Assembly (NCBI GenBank): GCA_022843585.1
Contig: JALHNJ010000002.1
Coordinates: 1 to 64,000, forward strand
Length of the DNA: 64,000 nucleotides
Origin: Chitinophagaceae bacterium
Lineage (GTDB): Bacteria; Bacteroidota; Bacteroidia; Chitinophagales; Chitinophagaceae
Reading direction: 5' to 3'
The notes beneath the pieces were generated by a model, which made no database searches, was not told the DNA's origin, and was given only the letters and a program-made list of their open reading frames with translations. The position numbers and the translations under genes were made by a program. Numbering within the stretch: position 1 is the stretch's first letter; every line of letters begins with the position of its first letter. This document shows, piece after piece, positions 43,587 through 51,868 of the stretch.

Positions 43587-45152
43587 TTAAAATGGGGTAT
43601 CTTCATCATCTTCCGGCAAGTCGTTCATTTTACTTCCGGTTTGTACAAATACTCTTGCTCCATCACCGCCAGCATCGGAAACTGGCTTCCATGCACCGCC
43701 TGGTAAACCAATGCCATTGTACGGATCATCATCCCAACCTGTAAATTTCTGAATATGCAATAATGCTTTCAACTTAATTGTTTCCAACGAACCGTTACGA
43801 TGCTTGGCGATCTTTACTTCTGTTAATCCTTTTATGTTCTCTCCTTCTGAATTAGTTGTGATGTCATAATACTCCGGACGGGAAAGGAAGATTACCATAT
43901 CCGCATCCTGCTCGATTGCTCCAGATTCACGGAGGTCACTCAGTTGCGGTGTCTTGGAGCCATCTTTTGCACCACGAGTTTCTACTGCACGGCTTAACTG
44001 TGATAATGCAATGATCGGCACATTCAATTCTTTGGCCAGTGCTTTTAAGTTTCTGGAGATATTACTGATCTCCTGCTCCCTGTTACCATTTTTATTTTCA
44101 TTAGTACCGCTCATCAACTGCAAATAGTCAATAATAATAAGACCGATATCATGTTTATTTTTTAAGCGGCGGCATTTGGCCCGCAATTCAAAAATATTCA
44201 ACGCCGGTGTATCATCAATAAATAAGGGAGCTTGAGCCAGCCGTTGTATACCTCTTGCATACAACTGTTTCATTTCATGCTCTTCTAATTTACCCCTGGC
44301 AATTTTTTCTAACCATATTTCACTTTCAGCAGAAAGAATACGTTGCACCAACTGGCCAGCACTCATCTCCAATGAAAATAAAGCGACTGGTGTTTGTTTA
44401 CTAGCACTCATTACTGCATTACGGGCAAGGTTCAATGCAAATGCCGTTTTACCCACGGCAGGCCTTGCGGCCAAAATAATCAAGTCAGTATTTTGCCATC
44501 CGTAGGTTACTCTGTCCAATGCTGCAAATCCACTCGGCACACCTGTTACATCTTCATTCTTATGTCGCAGGTCTTCTATCCGCTGTATTGTTTTTACCAA
44601 TACAGAATCAATGGTATCAAAATTTTTACGGAGGTGATTATTCGTTATTTCAAACAATTTACTTTCTGCATCGTCCAGCAAATCGAATACATCGGTTGAA
44701 TCTTCGTATGCATCACCTATAATTTCTCCGCTGATGCGAATCAATTCCCGTTGAATAAATTTTTGTAGGATGATTCTAGCATGTGCTTCAATGTTGGCAG
44801 CTGATACAACTGCATTGGTCAGTTTGGTTACATAGTATGCCCCACCAATTACTTCCAACTCTTCCTTAAACCGTAATTCTTCTGCTACGGTAAGTATATC
44901 TATTGGCTGACTTTTATTAGCCAGACTCTGCATGGATTTAAAAATGCGTTGGTGTGCCTCTACATAAAAACATTCGGGTTTTAAAATTTCCACTACTGTA
45001 TCAAATGCACTTTTTTCCAGCATGATTGCGCCGAGTACAGCTTCTTCTAAATCTTTAGCCTGGGGTGGTACTTTACCATACACCATGGTACCAAGATCGA
45101 GAGAGGACTTTCTTCTTTGCTTACGGTCTTTATTAATATTTGCGAGATCCAT
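43587..45152 (-). CDS. dnaB: replicative DNA helicase DnaB
   Basis: The 521-residue replicative helicase unwinds DNA ahead of the fork as a hexamer. An N-terminal collar domain (about 25-130; PPQAKDLEEAVLGAIMLEKS, AHQRIFKSMQSLANKSQPID) is followed by the RecA-like motor (about 190-470): Walker A LAARPAVGKTAFALNLARN, Walker B LIIIDYLQLMSG, LSQLSRAVETRG and DLRESGAIEQDADMVIFLSR. No intein or insertion is seen. The C-terminal acidic tail (NDLPEDDEDTPF) is typical for Bacteroidota copies. A 460 bp non-coding region lies upstream. Confidence 0.96.
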   Translation of the reverse strand: MDLANINKDRKQRRKSSLDLGTMVYGKVPPQAKDLEEAVLGAIMLEKSAFDTVVEILKPECFYVEAHQRIFKSMQSLANKSQPIDILTVAEELRFKEELEVIGGAYYVTKLTNAVVSAANIEAHARIILQKFIQRELIRISGEIIGDAYEDSTDVFDLLDDAESKLFEITNNHLRKNFDTIDSVLVKTIQRIEDLRHKNEDVTGVPSGFAALDRVTYGWQNTDLIILAARPAVGKTAFALNLARNAVMSASKQTPVALFSLEMSAGQLVQRILSAESEIWLEKIARGKLEEHEMKQLYARGIQRLAQAPLFIDDTPALNIFELRAKCRRLKNKHDIGLIIIDYLQLMSGTNENKNGNREQEISNISRNLKALAKELNVPIIALSQLSRAVETRGAKDGSKTPQLSDLRESGAIEQDADMVIFLSRPEYYDITTNSEGENIKGLTEVKIAKHRNGSLETIKLKALLHIQKFTGWDDDPYNGIGLPGGAWKPVSDAGGDGARVFVQTGSKMNDLPEDDEDTPF

Positions 45153-45613
45153 TGTTCAGTTACGGCGATAAAAGGTTAAACCATCAGTTTTACACTAATG
45201 ACTTTGGGGTAGTAATTCCGGCCTTGCTTTAAGAAATCGTTATCTCTCTGTTAGTGGAATGTTTCCGTCAGTCAGGTAGCGAAAATAAGGGCTACCAACC
45301 TTCCAACTTTCTTTTTAAAAAACTTTTTCTTTCTGCACCATTTTTTCACCTCAAAAATGGGGTTATCCACACCAGTATTTTTACTCCCGAGTCATCATCA
45401 AGTTAATTGAAAATGACGATTAATGGGCTGCGTATTTAGCACAAGGGTGCATAAATTTTTCCTATTGTTTCACAATAAAACGAGTGTTCGTACAATAAAG
45501 CCGCCAGTAGTGAGTTTTAAAATAAAAGGAAGGGTATGTTTCACAAGAACCTACCTGCCTTACTGCCAAAATAGCTGCATTCGTTTTTTTATACCATTTA
45601 AAAAACTACAACT
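45153..45613. other. non-coding region upstream of dnaB
   Basis: I see no gene in these 461 bp; the one open frame (from 45423) has an unnatural composition. It contains one consensus DnaA box TTATCCACA (45363-45371), an inverted pair GGTAGC (45275-45280) / GCTACC (45291-45296) and A/T-rich tracts near 45310-45345. A single DnaA box is not enough to call an origin; it might allow DnaA to control dnaB. Confidence 0.4.
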
Positions 45614-46117
45614 ATGTCAGCAACAAAATCCGGCAGCCAGCCCATTCTCTCACAAATAGAAAATAACACTACTCTATGGGTTGGCCACCTGCTAACCGAC
45701 CCAATTGACCGCAGCGCAGGGCAAATTTTTAAATGCCCTGCTGAAGGAATTCTGAATAATATACAAGTATACTCCACCGCCGTACATGAACCTGGCGAAG
45801 TTGAGCTAACCCTCCATGAATTTGATATACCGAGCAAATCATGGGGGCCCGCCATTGGCGATGCTACTAAATTTTTCCAAAGAGGAGATGATGCCCGTTG
45901 GGTTCGCTTTGGATTACAACCAGTATCATTAAAAAAAGATGCGATCTATGGTTTTCGTTTGCAAAGCTCCGCTGCATTAGTCGGTTTTGGTGAAGCTGCC
46001 ACCGGAAATAAAAAACCGTTTGAATTTGGCTATGAGTGGAATGGTGATACTAATAATCAACAGGGGCAATTCTTTACTTATTTTAGTTTGACGTATAAAG
46101 TGGAGTTGTGTGCATAG
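45614..46117 (+). CDS. conserved hypothetical, beta-sandwich-like protein
   Basis: A 167-residue protein without signal peptide or membrane segment. It is beta-rich: TTLWVGHLLTDPIDRSAGQI, LNNIQVYSTAVHEPGEVELT, FDIPSKSWGPAIGDATKFFQ, VRFGLQPVSLKKDAIYGFRL and GQFFTYFSLTYKVELCA alternate as strands with glycine and proline turns, like a carbohydrate-binding or jelly-roll module. I recognise no named family. Codon use and composition look like a real gene. It stands alone, followed by a nested inverted repeat and a strong terminator, and convergent with a T9SS cargo gene. Confidence 0.65.
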   Translation: MSATKSGSQPILSQIENNTTLWVGHLLTDPIDRSAGQIFKCPAEGILNNIQVYSTAVHEPGEVELTLHEFDIPSKSWGPAIGDATKFFQRGDDARWVRFGLQPVSLKKDAIYGFRLQSSAALVGFGEAATGNKKPFEFGYEWNGDTNNQQGQFFTYFSLTYKVELCA

Positions 46118-46269
46118 AAACCCCTGCTAATATTTTTATGGAGTTGATTTCGATTATTCCCTAAGGGGAAACGCAGGTTAGTATGCTATTATTGATACAT
46201 AGCAAATGAATTTCATCCCTCCCCTTAGGGAATAGGGAATTTAAACTAAAAGAAATATTGCAGGGGTTT
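46118..46269. repeat. nested inverted-repeat element
   Basis: The outer arms AAACCCCTGC (46118-46127) and GCAGGGGTTT (46260-46269) extend to about 17 bp with one mismatch; inside them ATTCCCTAAGGGG (46156-46168) and CCCCTTAGGGAAT (46221-46233) form a perfect 13 bp inverted pair. The 152 bp element fills the gap after the gene at 45614. Size and ends recall a non-autonomous miniature element, but no target duplication is obvious. Confidence 0.5.
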
Positions 46270-46270
46270 A

Positions 46271-46300
46271 AAAAAGGAAGCATCTAGCTTCCTTTTTATT
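46271..46300. terminator. bidirectional terminator
   Basis: AAAAAGGAAGC (46271-46281) and GCTTCCTTTTT (46287-46297) form an 11 bp stem with a 5 nt loop and A/T tracts on both sides. It serves the convergent genes at 45614 and 46320. Confidence 0.85.
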
Positions 46301-46319
46301 TATGACGAACAAGGATAAT

Positions 46320-47999
46320 CTAATGTTTCACTACAAACTTGATGCTTGTTTCTTTCAATGTTATTGTTGAACGCAACACTAATAAATACATTCCATCCGG
46401 AAGACCCGATACATCAAAACGAACAGTATTAGTTTTTGCAGGCTGCTGTAAAACCAGTGCACCCTGCATATTGTAAATGGCAAGCCGATCGTATTCTTCA
46501 GGATTAATATTAGAAACCACCAATTGATTCTGCACCGGGTTAGGATATATAACTAGCTTAGGCGTAATTACAGTCTCATCTTCTGTTTTAAAAGATTCAG
46601 CGGTTTCAGTAATAGATTCCGCCATAGGTATTCCATTTACCTCGCAACCATTATTATTACTGTTGTTCCCAAACTTCACTGCAAAGGATCTGAAATATGA
46701 GCTGGAATAAGTAGTCGTATCAAAATCACTGGTATTACCAATAGCAATTAGCCTGTCTGTCCGGTCTACTATTCCATCCATTAACCAATGTGACCGAGAG
46801 AAAGTCACACTATCAGGCGAAGGAAAGTTGCCATCCATTTCTCCATTCTTTTTCATCCGTAATGCAAATCCTTTTGAATAATACGTATTGCTTCTTTTCT
46901 CTCCTACTGCATAAAACTTATCATCATCATTCATCACCAGTTTCACCAGGCTGCTGCTGTCCGTTTCGTATGGCAGTGATTTATTCCAGATAATTTTTCC
47001 ATTATCAGCATTGATACGACTAATGCGACTTGTCTGCCTGCCGTCCAGATAATACAATGTTACGAGGCTAAAAATATTATTATACTTATCTAGCTGCAAA
47101 TCGTTTAACTGTGAAGCCGCTGCAGTAAAATGTGTTTTTCTGTACATGACACCGCCACTATTACGGGAAATTTTTAAAAAATAAACTGCTTGTGCCGCTT
47201 CTCCAACTGTTTTACCTCCGTAAATCAAAAGGTTGTCATGCTTATCAAACTTAGAAAAAACACTGTATCGTTCAGGATCTGTTTGTATAGTTATAGTGTG
47301 AGTATAGTTTCCGTTCTGATGTATTTTTTTCAATTTAATGTTGGGATAAAAGCTATGATGATCTTGCAAAACCAGCACTGTTCCGTTTCTATCGATATGC
47401 AAACGGGTAAATGAGGTTTCCGCTAAATCCATCTTCGTCCATTTTGTATTAAGGTTTTTATCCATTTTAATTACAAAGGATGCAGCACTGTATCCAGCTC
47501 CTTGCGGATATTGCCCATCGCCTGCGGCATATACATTTCCTGCATTGTCAATTTCAAATGCATTCAGGTTGATAATATTAAAATTATTGGGAAATGAAAT
47601 ATTGCGCTGCCCCCGAACAACAAGGTTGCTGTCTAACTTATAAATTGTAAACTCCGCATTAGTTCCAATGGGAAAGCTTCTCTTTAAAACATACAATATA
47701 TTATTTTTTCCAACTCTTATCTCTGTACTGGCGGCTATACCATTTACAAAGAAACGGCGTTGCTCATTACCATTAATATGTGACTTGGAAATCTTCCAGT
47801 TATATTCATCACCATTCATACTCCAGAGATAGGAAGCAATAAAAGAATTGTTGGTGAACGATTGAATATTTACTGCAGCAGTACCTCCTGTTTCAGGTGT
47901 GCTGGCATCCTGGTTTTGATACCATTGAATTTGTGCCGACGAAAAAAATGTCTGCAAAAATAGAAGCAGGAAGAGAACGGGTTTTGGCGTTTTCATCAT
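46320..47999 (-). CDS. T9SS type A cargo protein with beta-propeller-like repeats
   Basis: The 559-residue protein has a signal peptide (KPVLFLLLFLQTFFSSAQ), a large beta-rich body (about 25-460) with repeated blades that each contain an aromatic 'ILYVLKRSFPIGTNAEFTIY' or 'NVYAAGDGQYPQGAGYSAAS'-like pattern, similar to the SBBP/propeller repeats of Bacteroidota surface proteins, and a T9SS type A sorting domain (LVIYPNPVQNQLVVSNINPE to ETSIKFVVKH). No catalytic motif is visible. It would be anchored on or released from the cell surface. It stands alone between the terminator at 46271 and the recN region. Confidence 0.75.
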   Translation of the reverse strand: MMKTPKPVLFLLLFLQTFFSSAQIQWYQNQDASTPETGGTAAVNIQSFTNNSFIASYLWSMNGDEYNWKISKSHINGNEQRRFFVNGIAASTEIRVGKNNILYVLKRSFPIGTNAEFTIYKLDSNLVVRGQRNISFPNNFNIINLNAFEIDNAGNVYAAGDGQYPQGAGYSAASFVIKMDKNLNTKWTKMDLAETSFTRLHIDRNGTVLVLQDHHSFYPNIKLKKIHQNGNYTHTITIQTDPERYSVFSKFDKHDNLLIYGGKTVGEAAQAVYFLKISRNSGGVMYRKTHFTAAASQLNDLQLDKYNNIFSLVTLYYLDGRQTSRISRINADNGKIIWNKSLPYETDSSSLVKLVMNDDDKFYAVGEKRSNTYYSKGFALRMKKNGEMDGNFPSPDSVTFSRSHWLMDGIVDRTDRLIAIGNTSDFDTTTYSSSYFRSFAVKFGNNSNNNGCEVNGIPMAESITETAESFKTEDETVITPKLVIYPNPVQNQLVVSNINPEEYDRLAIYNMQGALVLQQPAKTNTVRFDVSGLPDGMYLLVLRSTITLKETSIKFVVKH

Positions 48000-48055
48000 G
48001 TTGGATTTAGGGTGACGGATTCGTTCCAGTTATTGTTAAGATAGTCACAACAACC

Positions 48056-48151
48056 ATGCTGCACTTGGGTTTTAAGGATATTTCCGAAGCAGTTGTACCT
48101 GTAGAAGCTGGTACAGTTACTATAAAACAAGTAGAGTTACGAGGCGTTTAA
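48056..48151 (+). other. short protein-like frame, possible gene relic
   Basis: An ATG-started frame of 31 codons (MLHLGFKDISEAVVPVEAGT onward, ending LRGV) is open upstream to 48011 and reads like real protein with alternating hydrophobic residues. It has no recognisable family or ribosome binding site and lies between two minus-strand genes. It may be a remnant of a decayed gene or chance. Confidence 0.15.
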
Positions 48152-48168
48152 AGCAGATATGAAATGAA

Positions 48169-49824
48169 TTAATTCATGACCATTTCTCTTGCATTTTCCA
48201 TGGCAGCAGCAGTCGGCTTTTCACCACTGAGCATTTTTGCAATAGCAGTAATTCTTTCTTCCTTACTTAATTGACGAATATTTGTTTTTACCGCATCGTT
48301 TACTATTTCCTTGTACACAAAAAAATGAGCATCGGCTTTACCAGCTATTTGTGGTTGATGTGTTATGCAGATAACTTGTCTTTTTGCTGCAAGTTCTTTC
48401 ATTATTATTCCAACTTGTCTTGCAGCTTCACCAGAAATACCGGTATCAATTTCATCAAATATCATAGTAGGCAAATCGACTGATTGTGCCACTAATGATT
48501 TTATACAAAGCATTAACCGGCTAAGTTCACCACCGCTGGCTACTTTTCTTACCGGCTGAAATAGACCGCTTTTATTGGCATCAAATAAAAACTCAATTGC
48601 ATCGGCACCAAAACTGTTCAATGACACTTCTTTTATTTCTACTTTCAATTTAGCATTAGGCATACCAACTTGCACCAATAGCTTATTCACTTTTTCTTCT
48701 AATGGCTTTGCTTGTTTTCTTCTACCTTCAGAAATTTTTGCAGCAGTTTTTTTTGCTTCACTTAATAGTTTTGCAGTTTCTATTTCTTTTTGTTGAATGG
48801 CCTCATCAATATTCAACACCGCTTGCAGTTTTTCTTCTAGTTTCTGATAGATGGTTATTAGTTCATTGGTTGAATTAACGCCATGCTTTTTCTGCAATTT
48901 ATAGCCCAATGATAACCGTTCGTTCAAGTCTTCTATCTTCTTAGGATCATAATTGATATGGTTACTGATGCGATCAACTTCTTCGGCTATATCTTTTAAT
49001 TCTATTTGAACTACCTGCAAACGTTGTAATAAGCCTGGCAGATCAGTATGATAAGAGGAAAATACGTTTAACTGGTTCAACAAGGTTTTTAATTGTTGTA
49101 CAATCGGGCTTTCACTTTCTTGTAATTCATTATACACTTTCCCTAATGCTGCTTTTATACCTTCCGCATTACTTAGCATTTTCAATTCGGTATCTATTTC
49201 TTCCAGTTCATTGTCCTTAAAAGCCGCCTCTTCCAATTCTTTATATTGAAATGAATTGTAATCGGCTTCTTTATCAAACTGTTGTTTTTGCTCTTTTAAT
49301 TGCTCCCATTCTTTTTGAGCTTGCTGCCATTTGCGAAAAGTAGTTCGGTACTCATCAATTATTACTACATGACCCGCAAGGGCATCCAACACTTCCCGCT
49401 GAAAATCATTTTCCGTTAACTCTAACGTATCAAACTGCTGGTGCAAATCAACCAACAAAGAGCCTAGTTGCTGTAATTGTGAAAGATTAACGGGAGTATC
49501 ATTAATAAATGCTCTTGATTTTCCAGCCCCGCTTATTTCCCGGCGAACTACCAACTCGTTCTCTCCATCCAAATCATTTTCTTTCAGGAAGCTCTTAATT
49601 ATTACTCTTCCTTCTGTATTAAATACACCTTCAATAATGCATTTCTTTTCTTTGTTTACTAAGGCAGTTGAGTCTGCCCTCTCTCCCAATATTAGATTCA
49701 AGGCTCCGATAATAATGGATTTACCAGCGCCGGTTTCTCCAGTTACAATATTCAGCCGGGTCGGAAAATCAATTTCCAGTTTATCTATAATGGCATAATT
49801 CTGTATGGATAGCTTTGAAAGCAT
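48169..49824 (-). CDS. recN: DNA repair protein RecN
   Basis: RecN is an SMC-like ATPase that holds DNA ends near double-strand breaks for recombination. The 551-residue protein has Walker A IVTGETGAGKSIIIGALNLI near residue 30, a long antiparallel coiled coil (about 160-370, KEWEQLKEQKQQFDKEADYN), the signature KVASGGELSRLMLCIKSL and Walker B PTMIFDEIDTGISGEAARQV, then VICITHQPQIAGKADAHFFV. Start NYAIIDKLEIDFPTRLNIVT is the family's standard. Complete and intact. Confidence 0.95.
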   Translation of the reverse strand: MLSKLSIQNYAIIDKLEIDFPTRLNIVTGETGAGKSIIIGALNLILGERADSTALVNKEKKCIIEGVFNTEGRVIIKSFLKENDLDGENELVVRREISGAGKSRAFINDTPVNLSQLQQLGSLLVDLHQQFDTLELTENDFQREVLDALAGHVVIIDEYRTTFRKWQQAQKEWEQLKEQKQQFDKEADYNSFQYKELEEAAFKDNELEEIDTELKMLSNAEGIKAALGKVYNELQESESPIVQQLKTLLNQLNVFSSYHTDLPGLLQRLQVVQIELKDIAEEVDRISNHINYDPKKIEDLNERLSLGYKLQKKHGVNSTNELITIYQKLEEKLQAVLNIDEAIQQKEIETAKLLSEAKKTAAKISEGRRKQAKPLEEKVNKLLVQVGMPNAKLKVEIKEVSLNSFGADAIEFLFDANKSGLFQPVRKVASGGELSRLMLCIKSLVAQSVDLPTMIFDEIDTGISGEAARQVGIIMKELAAKRQVICITHQPQIAGKADAHFFVYKEIVNDAVKTNIRQLSKEERITAIAKMLSGEKPTAAAMENAREMVMN

Positions 49825-49867
49825 TATAGCTGCAAATTAGTTGTAAATAAGAATGCAGTAAAATAAA

Positions 49868-49895
49868 AAACCCTTTCGCTTAAGCGAAAGGGTTT
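49868..49895 (-). terminator. terminator of the Nif3 / zinc-ribbon operon
   Basis: A perfect 28 bp palindrome (AAACCCTTTCGCTT and its complement) lies 19 bp after the stop of the gene at 49914, followed by TTTTTATTTTA on the minus strand. It is a very strong factor-independent terminator that separates recN from the upstream operon. Confidence 0.85.
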
Positions 49896-49913
49896 CCTGA
49901 ATATAAAACTCGA

Positions 49914-50669
49914 TTATTTTATTTCTACGTTGTTGCTCAATTCTTCATCAACCAAAATACGACCGCAGTTTTCGCAAATCATAACTTTTTTATGTTGTTT
50001 GATTTCACTTTGCTTTTGAGGAGGAATAGCATTGAAGCATCCGCCACAAGCATCTCTTTCTACTGGCACTACGGCCAAACCATTGCGATAGCTCTTGCGA
50101 ATTTTTTCATAGCTGGTTAGTAAACGGCTGTCAACATGAGTTTTTGCTTCTTCTGCAAGCTTATTAAAATGCTTTTCTTCTTTTTCGTTGGCAGCAATGA
50201 TTTTTTCCAGCTCTCCTTTTTTTGTAGCTAATACACCTTCTTTTGCGGCAATATTCTTTTTTGCCTTTTCCAGCAAAATCCCTTTCTCTGCTATTTCATC
50301 GGTAGCATCTTTAATATGCTTTTCCGCCAGCTTCACTTCCAACTGTTGCATTTCAACTTCTTTGTTGATTGCTTCAAACTCACGATTATTTTTAACGTTG
50401 TCGCTTTGCTTTTCGTATTTTTTTACTAAAGCTTCGGCTTCCTTAATTGCATTTTTGCGTTGCTCAATAAATTCAGTTACACCATTAATTTCTTCTTCAA
50501 TACGAGTTTGACGAGAGTGCAAGCCCTGAATCTCATCTTCCAGATCTGCTACTTCCATAGGAAGCTCACCTTTCAGGATATGTATTTCATCAAGTTTGCT
50601 TTCAATTTTCTGAAGGGTAACAAGAGAAGTAAGTTTTTCTTCAACCGAAAATTCTTTAATGTGTGCCAT
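49914..50669 (-). CDS. coiled-coil protein with C4-type zinc ribbon
   Basis: The 251-residue protein has a long antiparallel coiled coil (about 15-190; LQKIESKLDEIHILKGELPM, KKYEKQSDNVKNNREFEAIN) and a C-terminal zinc ribbon (about 208-245) with CGGCFNAIPPQ and MICENCGRILV as the two CxxC pairs. This is the CT398/CdsZ-type family, of which chlamydial members bind secretion and sigma-54 components; the general role is unsettled. It starts 24 bp after the Nif3-like gene and is probably co-transcribed with it. The strong terminator at 49868 follows. Confidence 0.85.
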   Translation of the reverse strand: MAHIKEFSVEEKLTSLVTLQKIESKLDEIHILKGELPMEVADLEDEIQGLHSRQTRIEEEINGVTEFIEQRKNAIKEAEALVKKYEKQSDNVKNNREFEAINKEVEMQQLEVKLAEKHIKDATDEIAEKGILLEKAKKNIAAKEGVLATKKGELEKIIAANEKEEKHFNKLAEEAKTHVDSRLLTSYEKIRKSYRNGLAVVPVERDACGGCFNAIPPQKQSEIKQHKKVMICENCGRILVDEELSNNVEIK

Positions 50670-50693
50670 TGTAGTATTTGAGTTTTTAAAGGC

Positions 50694-51788
50694 TCAGCGA
50701 TAATGCACCGGGTTGGTTTTTATCGCTGTTTTTAGGACGGCAAAGGTAGGGAATTTATTGGCTAAAAGCTCTTGTAGCAGGTTGATTGTGAACTGTTCGC
50801 TTTCGTAATGGCCAATATCAGCAATAAGCATCCGGTTATCGGCGTCAAAAAATTCATGGTATTTTATATCAGCAGATATAAAAATATCTGCCCCTGCAGC
50901 TAATGCTTTGGAAATCAGGAAACTTCCGGCCCCGCCACAAACAGCCACTTTTCTTACAGGCTTGGCAAGCAAGGCGGTGTGACGGATTACTGGTACTTGA
51001 AAAACGGACTTAATATGTTCCAAAAATGCTATTTCAGTCATCGGAATAGCCAATTCCCCTACTATTCCGGCACCAATTCGGGAGTGTGAGTTTGACAAGT
51101 TTACCACATCAAAGGCCACTTCCTCATACGGGTGACTTTCCTTCGTAGCCGTCAGAATTTTTCGTTCCAGGTATGCCGGAAAAACGATCTCTATTTTCAT
51201 CTCGCTTTCTATATGTTGTTCTCCTATCTTTCCCACATAGGGGTTGGCCCCTTCCGCAGCTTTAAAAGTGCCTGTGCCGGGTGTATTAAAACTACATTCG
51301 CTGTAGTTGCTAATATGCCCGCCGCCAGCTTCAAAAATTGCTGCCCGAACTTTTTCTGCGCTATCAACCGGAACAAAAGTGAAAAATTTTTTCAATGTGC
51401 CATCTTTTGGTGAAAGAATAGCGAGATTTTGTAAGCCAAGCATTGCGGCCATTTTTCCATTTACACCAGCAATTACATTATCAAGATTTGTATGGATCGC
51501 ATATATAGCTATGTCATTTTTTATAGCAGCTATAACTGTTTTCTCTACGTAATTCTTTCCATTAATTTTTTTTAATCCCCCAAAGATGATTGGATGATGG
51601 GCAACAATGAGGTTGCATTTTTTTGCCATTGCTTCCTTCACTACGTCTTCTGTTACATCTAATGAACAAATAATGCCGCTGCATTCCCAACCAGCATCGC
51701 CGGTTAAAAGACCTGCGTTGTCGTATTGCTCTTGCAATGAAGGAGGTGCCTGCAACTCCAGGAAGGAAATTATTTCCGCAATTTTCAT
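50694..51788 (-). CDS. Nif3-like dinuclear metal centre hexameric protein
   Basis: The 364-residue protein is of the Nif3/YbgI/GTP cyclohydrolase 1 type 2 group, with a toroidal hexamer and a two-metal site of unproven role. Seen: EIISFLELQAPPSLQEQYDN, NLIVAHHPIIFGGLKKING with the HH metal ligands (about 63-64), AIYAIHTNLDNVIAGVNGKM, then an inserted PII-like domain (about 130-230) and the C-terminal HESEQF-type sequence ADIGHYESEQFTINLLQELL. The three-part layout is the long form. A TATCTTTA box lies 4 bp before its ATG. Confidence 0.93.
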   Translation of the reverse strand: MKIAEIISFLELQAPPSLQEQYDNAGLLTGDAGWECSGIICSLDVTEDVVKEAMAKKCNLIVAHHPIIFGGLKKINGKNYVEKTVIAAIKNDIAIYAIHTNLDNVIAGVNGKMAAMLGLQNLAILSPKDGTLKKFFTFVPVDSAEKVRAAIFEAGGGHISNYSECSFNTPGTGTFKAAEGANPYVGKIGEQHIESEMKIEIVFPAYLERKILTATKESHPYEEVAFDVVNLSNSHSRIGAGIVGELAIPMTEIAFLEHIKSVFQVPVIRHTALLAKPVRKVAVCGGAGSFLISKALAAGADIFISADIKYHEFFDADNRMLIADIGHYESEQFTINLLQELLANKFPTFAVLKTAIKTNPVHYR

Positions 51789-51792
51789 TAGC

Positions 51793-51800
51793 TAAAGATA
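51793..51800 (-). promoter_or_regulatory. -7 box directly before the Nif3-like gene
   Basis: TATCTTTA on the minus strand, one base off TAnnTTTG, ends 4 bp before the ATG at 51788. Leaderless transcription of this operon is likely. Confidence 0.35.
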
Positions 51801-51833
51801 GGATTCAGAACCTATTCTAGGGCGGCAGATAAG

Positions 51834-51866
51834 TTGCCTCCTTTTTTGTCATTTTACCTATCTTCG
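51834..51866 (+). promoter_or_regulatory. promoter of the YitT-family gene
   Basis: TTG (51834-51836), 22 bp spacer and TATCTTCG (51859-51866, one base off) end 2 bp before the first ATG and 5 bp before the second, so the mRNA probably starts at the start codon. Confidence 0.4.
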
Positions 51867-51868
51867 AA

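Noticed and set aside
45153-45613. A replication origin near dnaB
   Set aside because: Only one DnaA box is present, no array of boxes or typical oriC gene neighbours; evidence is insufficient.
45423-45659. A 78-codon open frame upstream of the orphan beta-sandwich gene
   Set aside because: Its residue composition is unnatural (many C, F, K with no pattern), it overlaps the real gene start at 45614 and it has no family resemblance.
48088-48113. TGTACC/GGTACA inverted pair as another NarL-type site
   Set aside because: The spacing is 10 bp, the inner bases do not match TACCTGA-N2-TCAGGTA, and the sequence reads as a protein-like frame.
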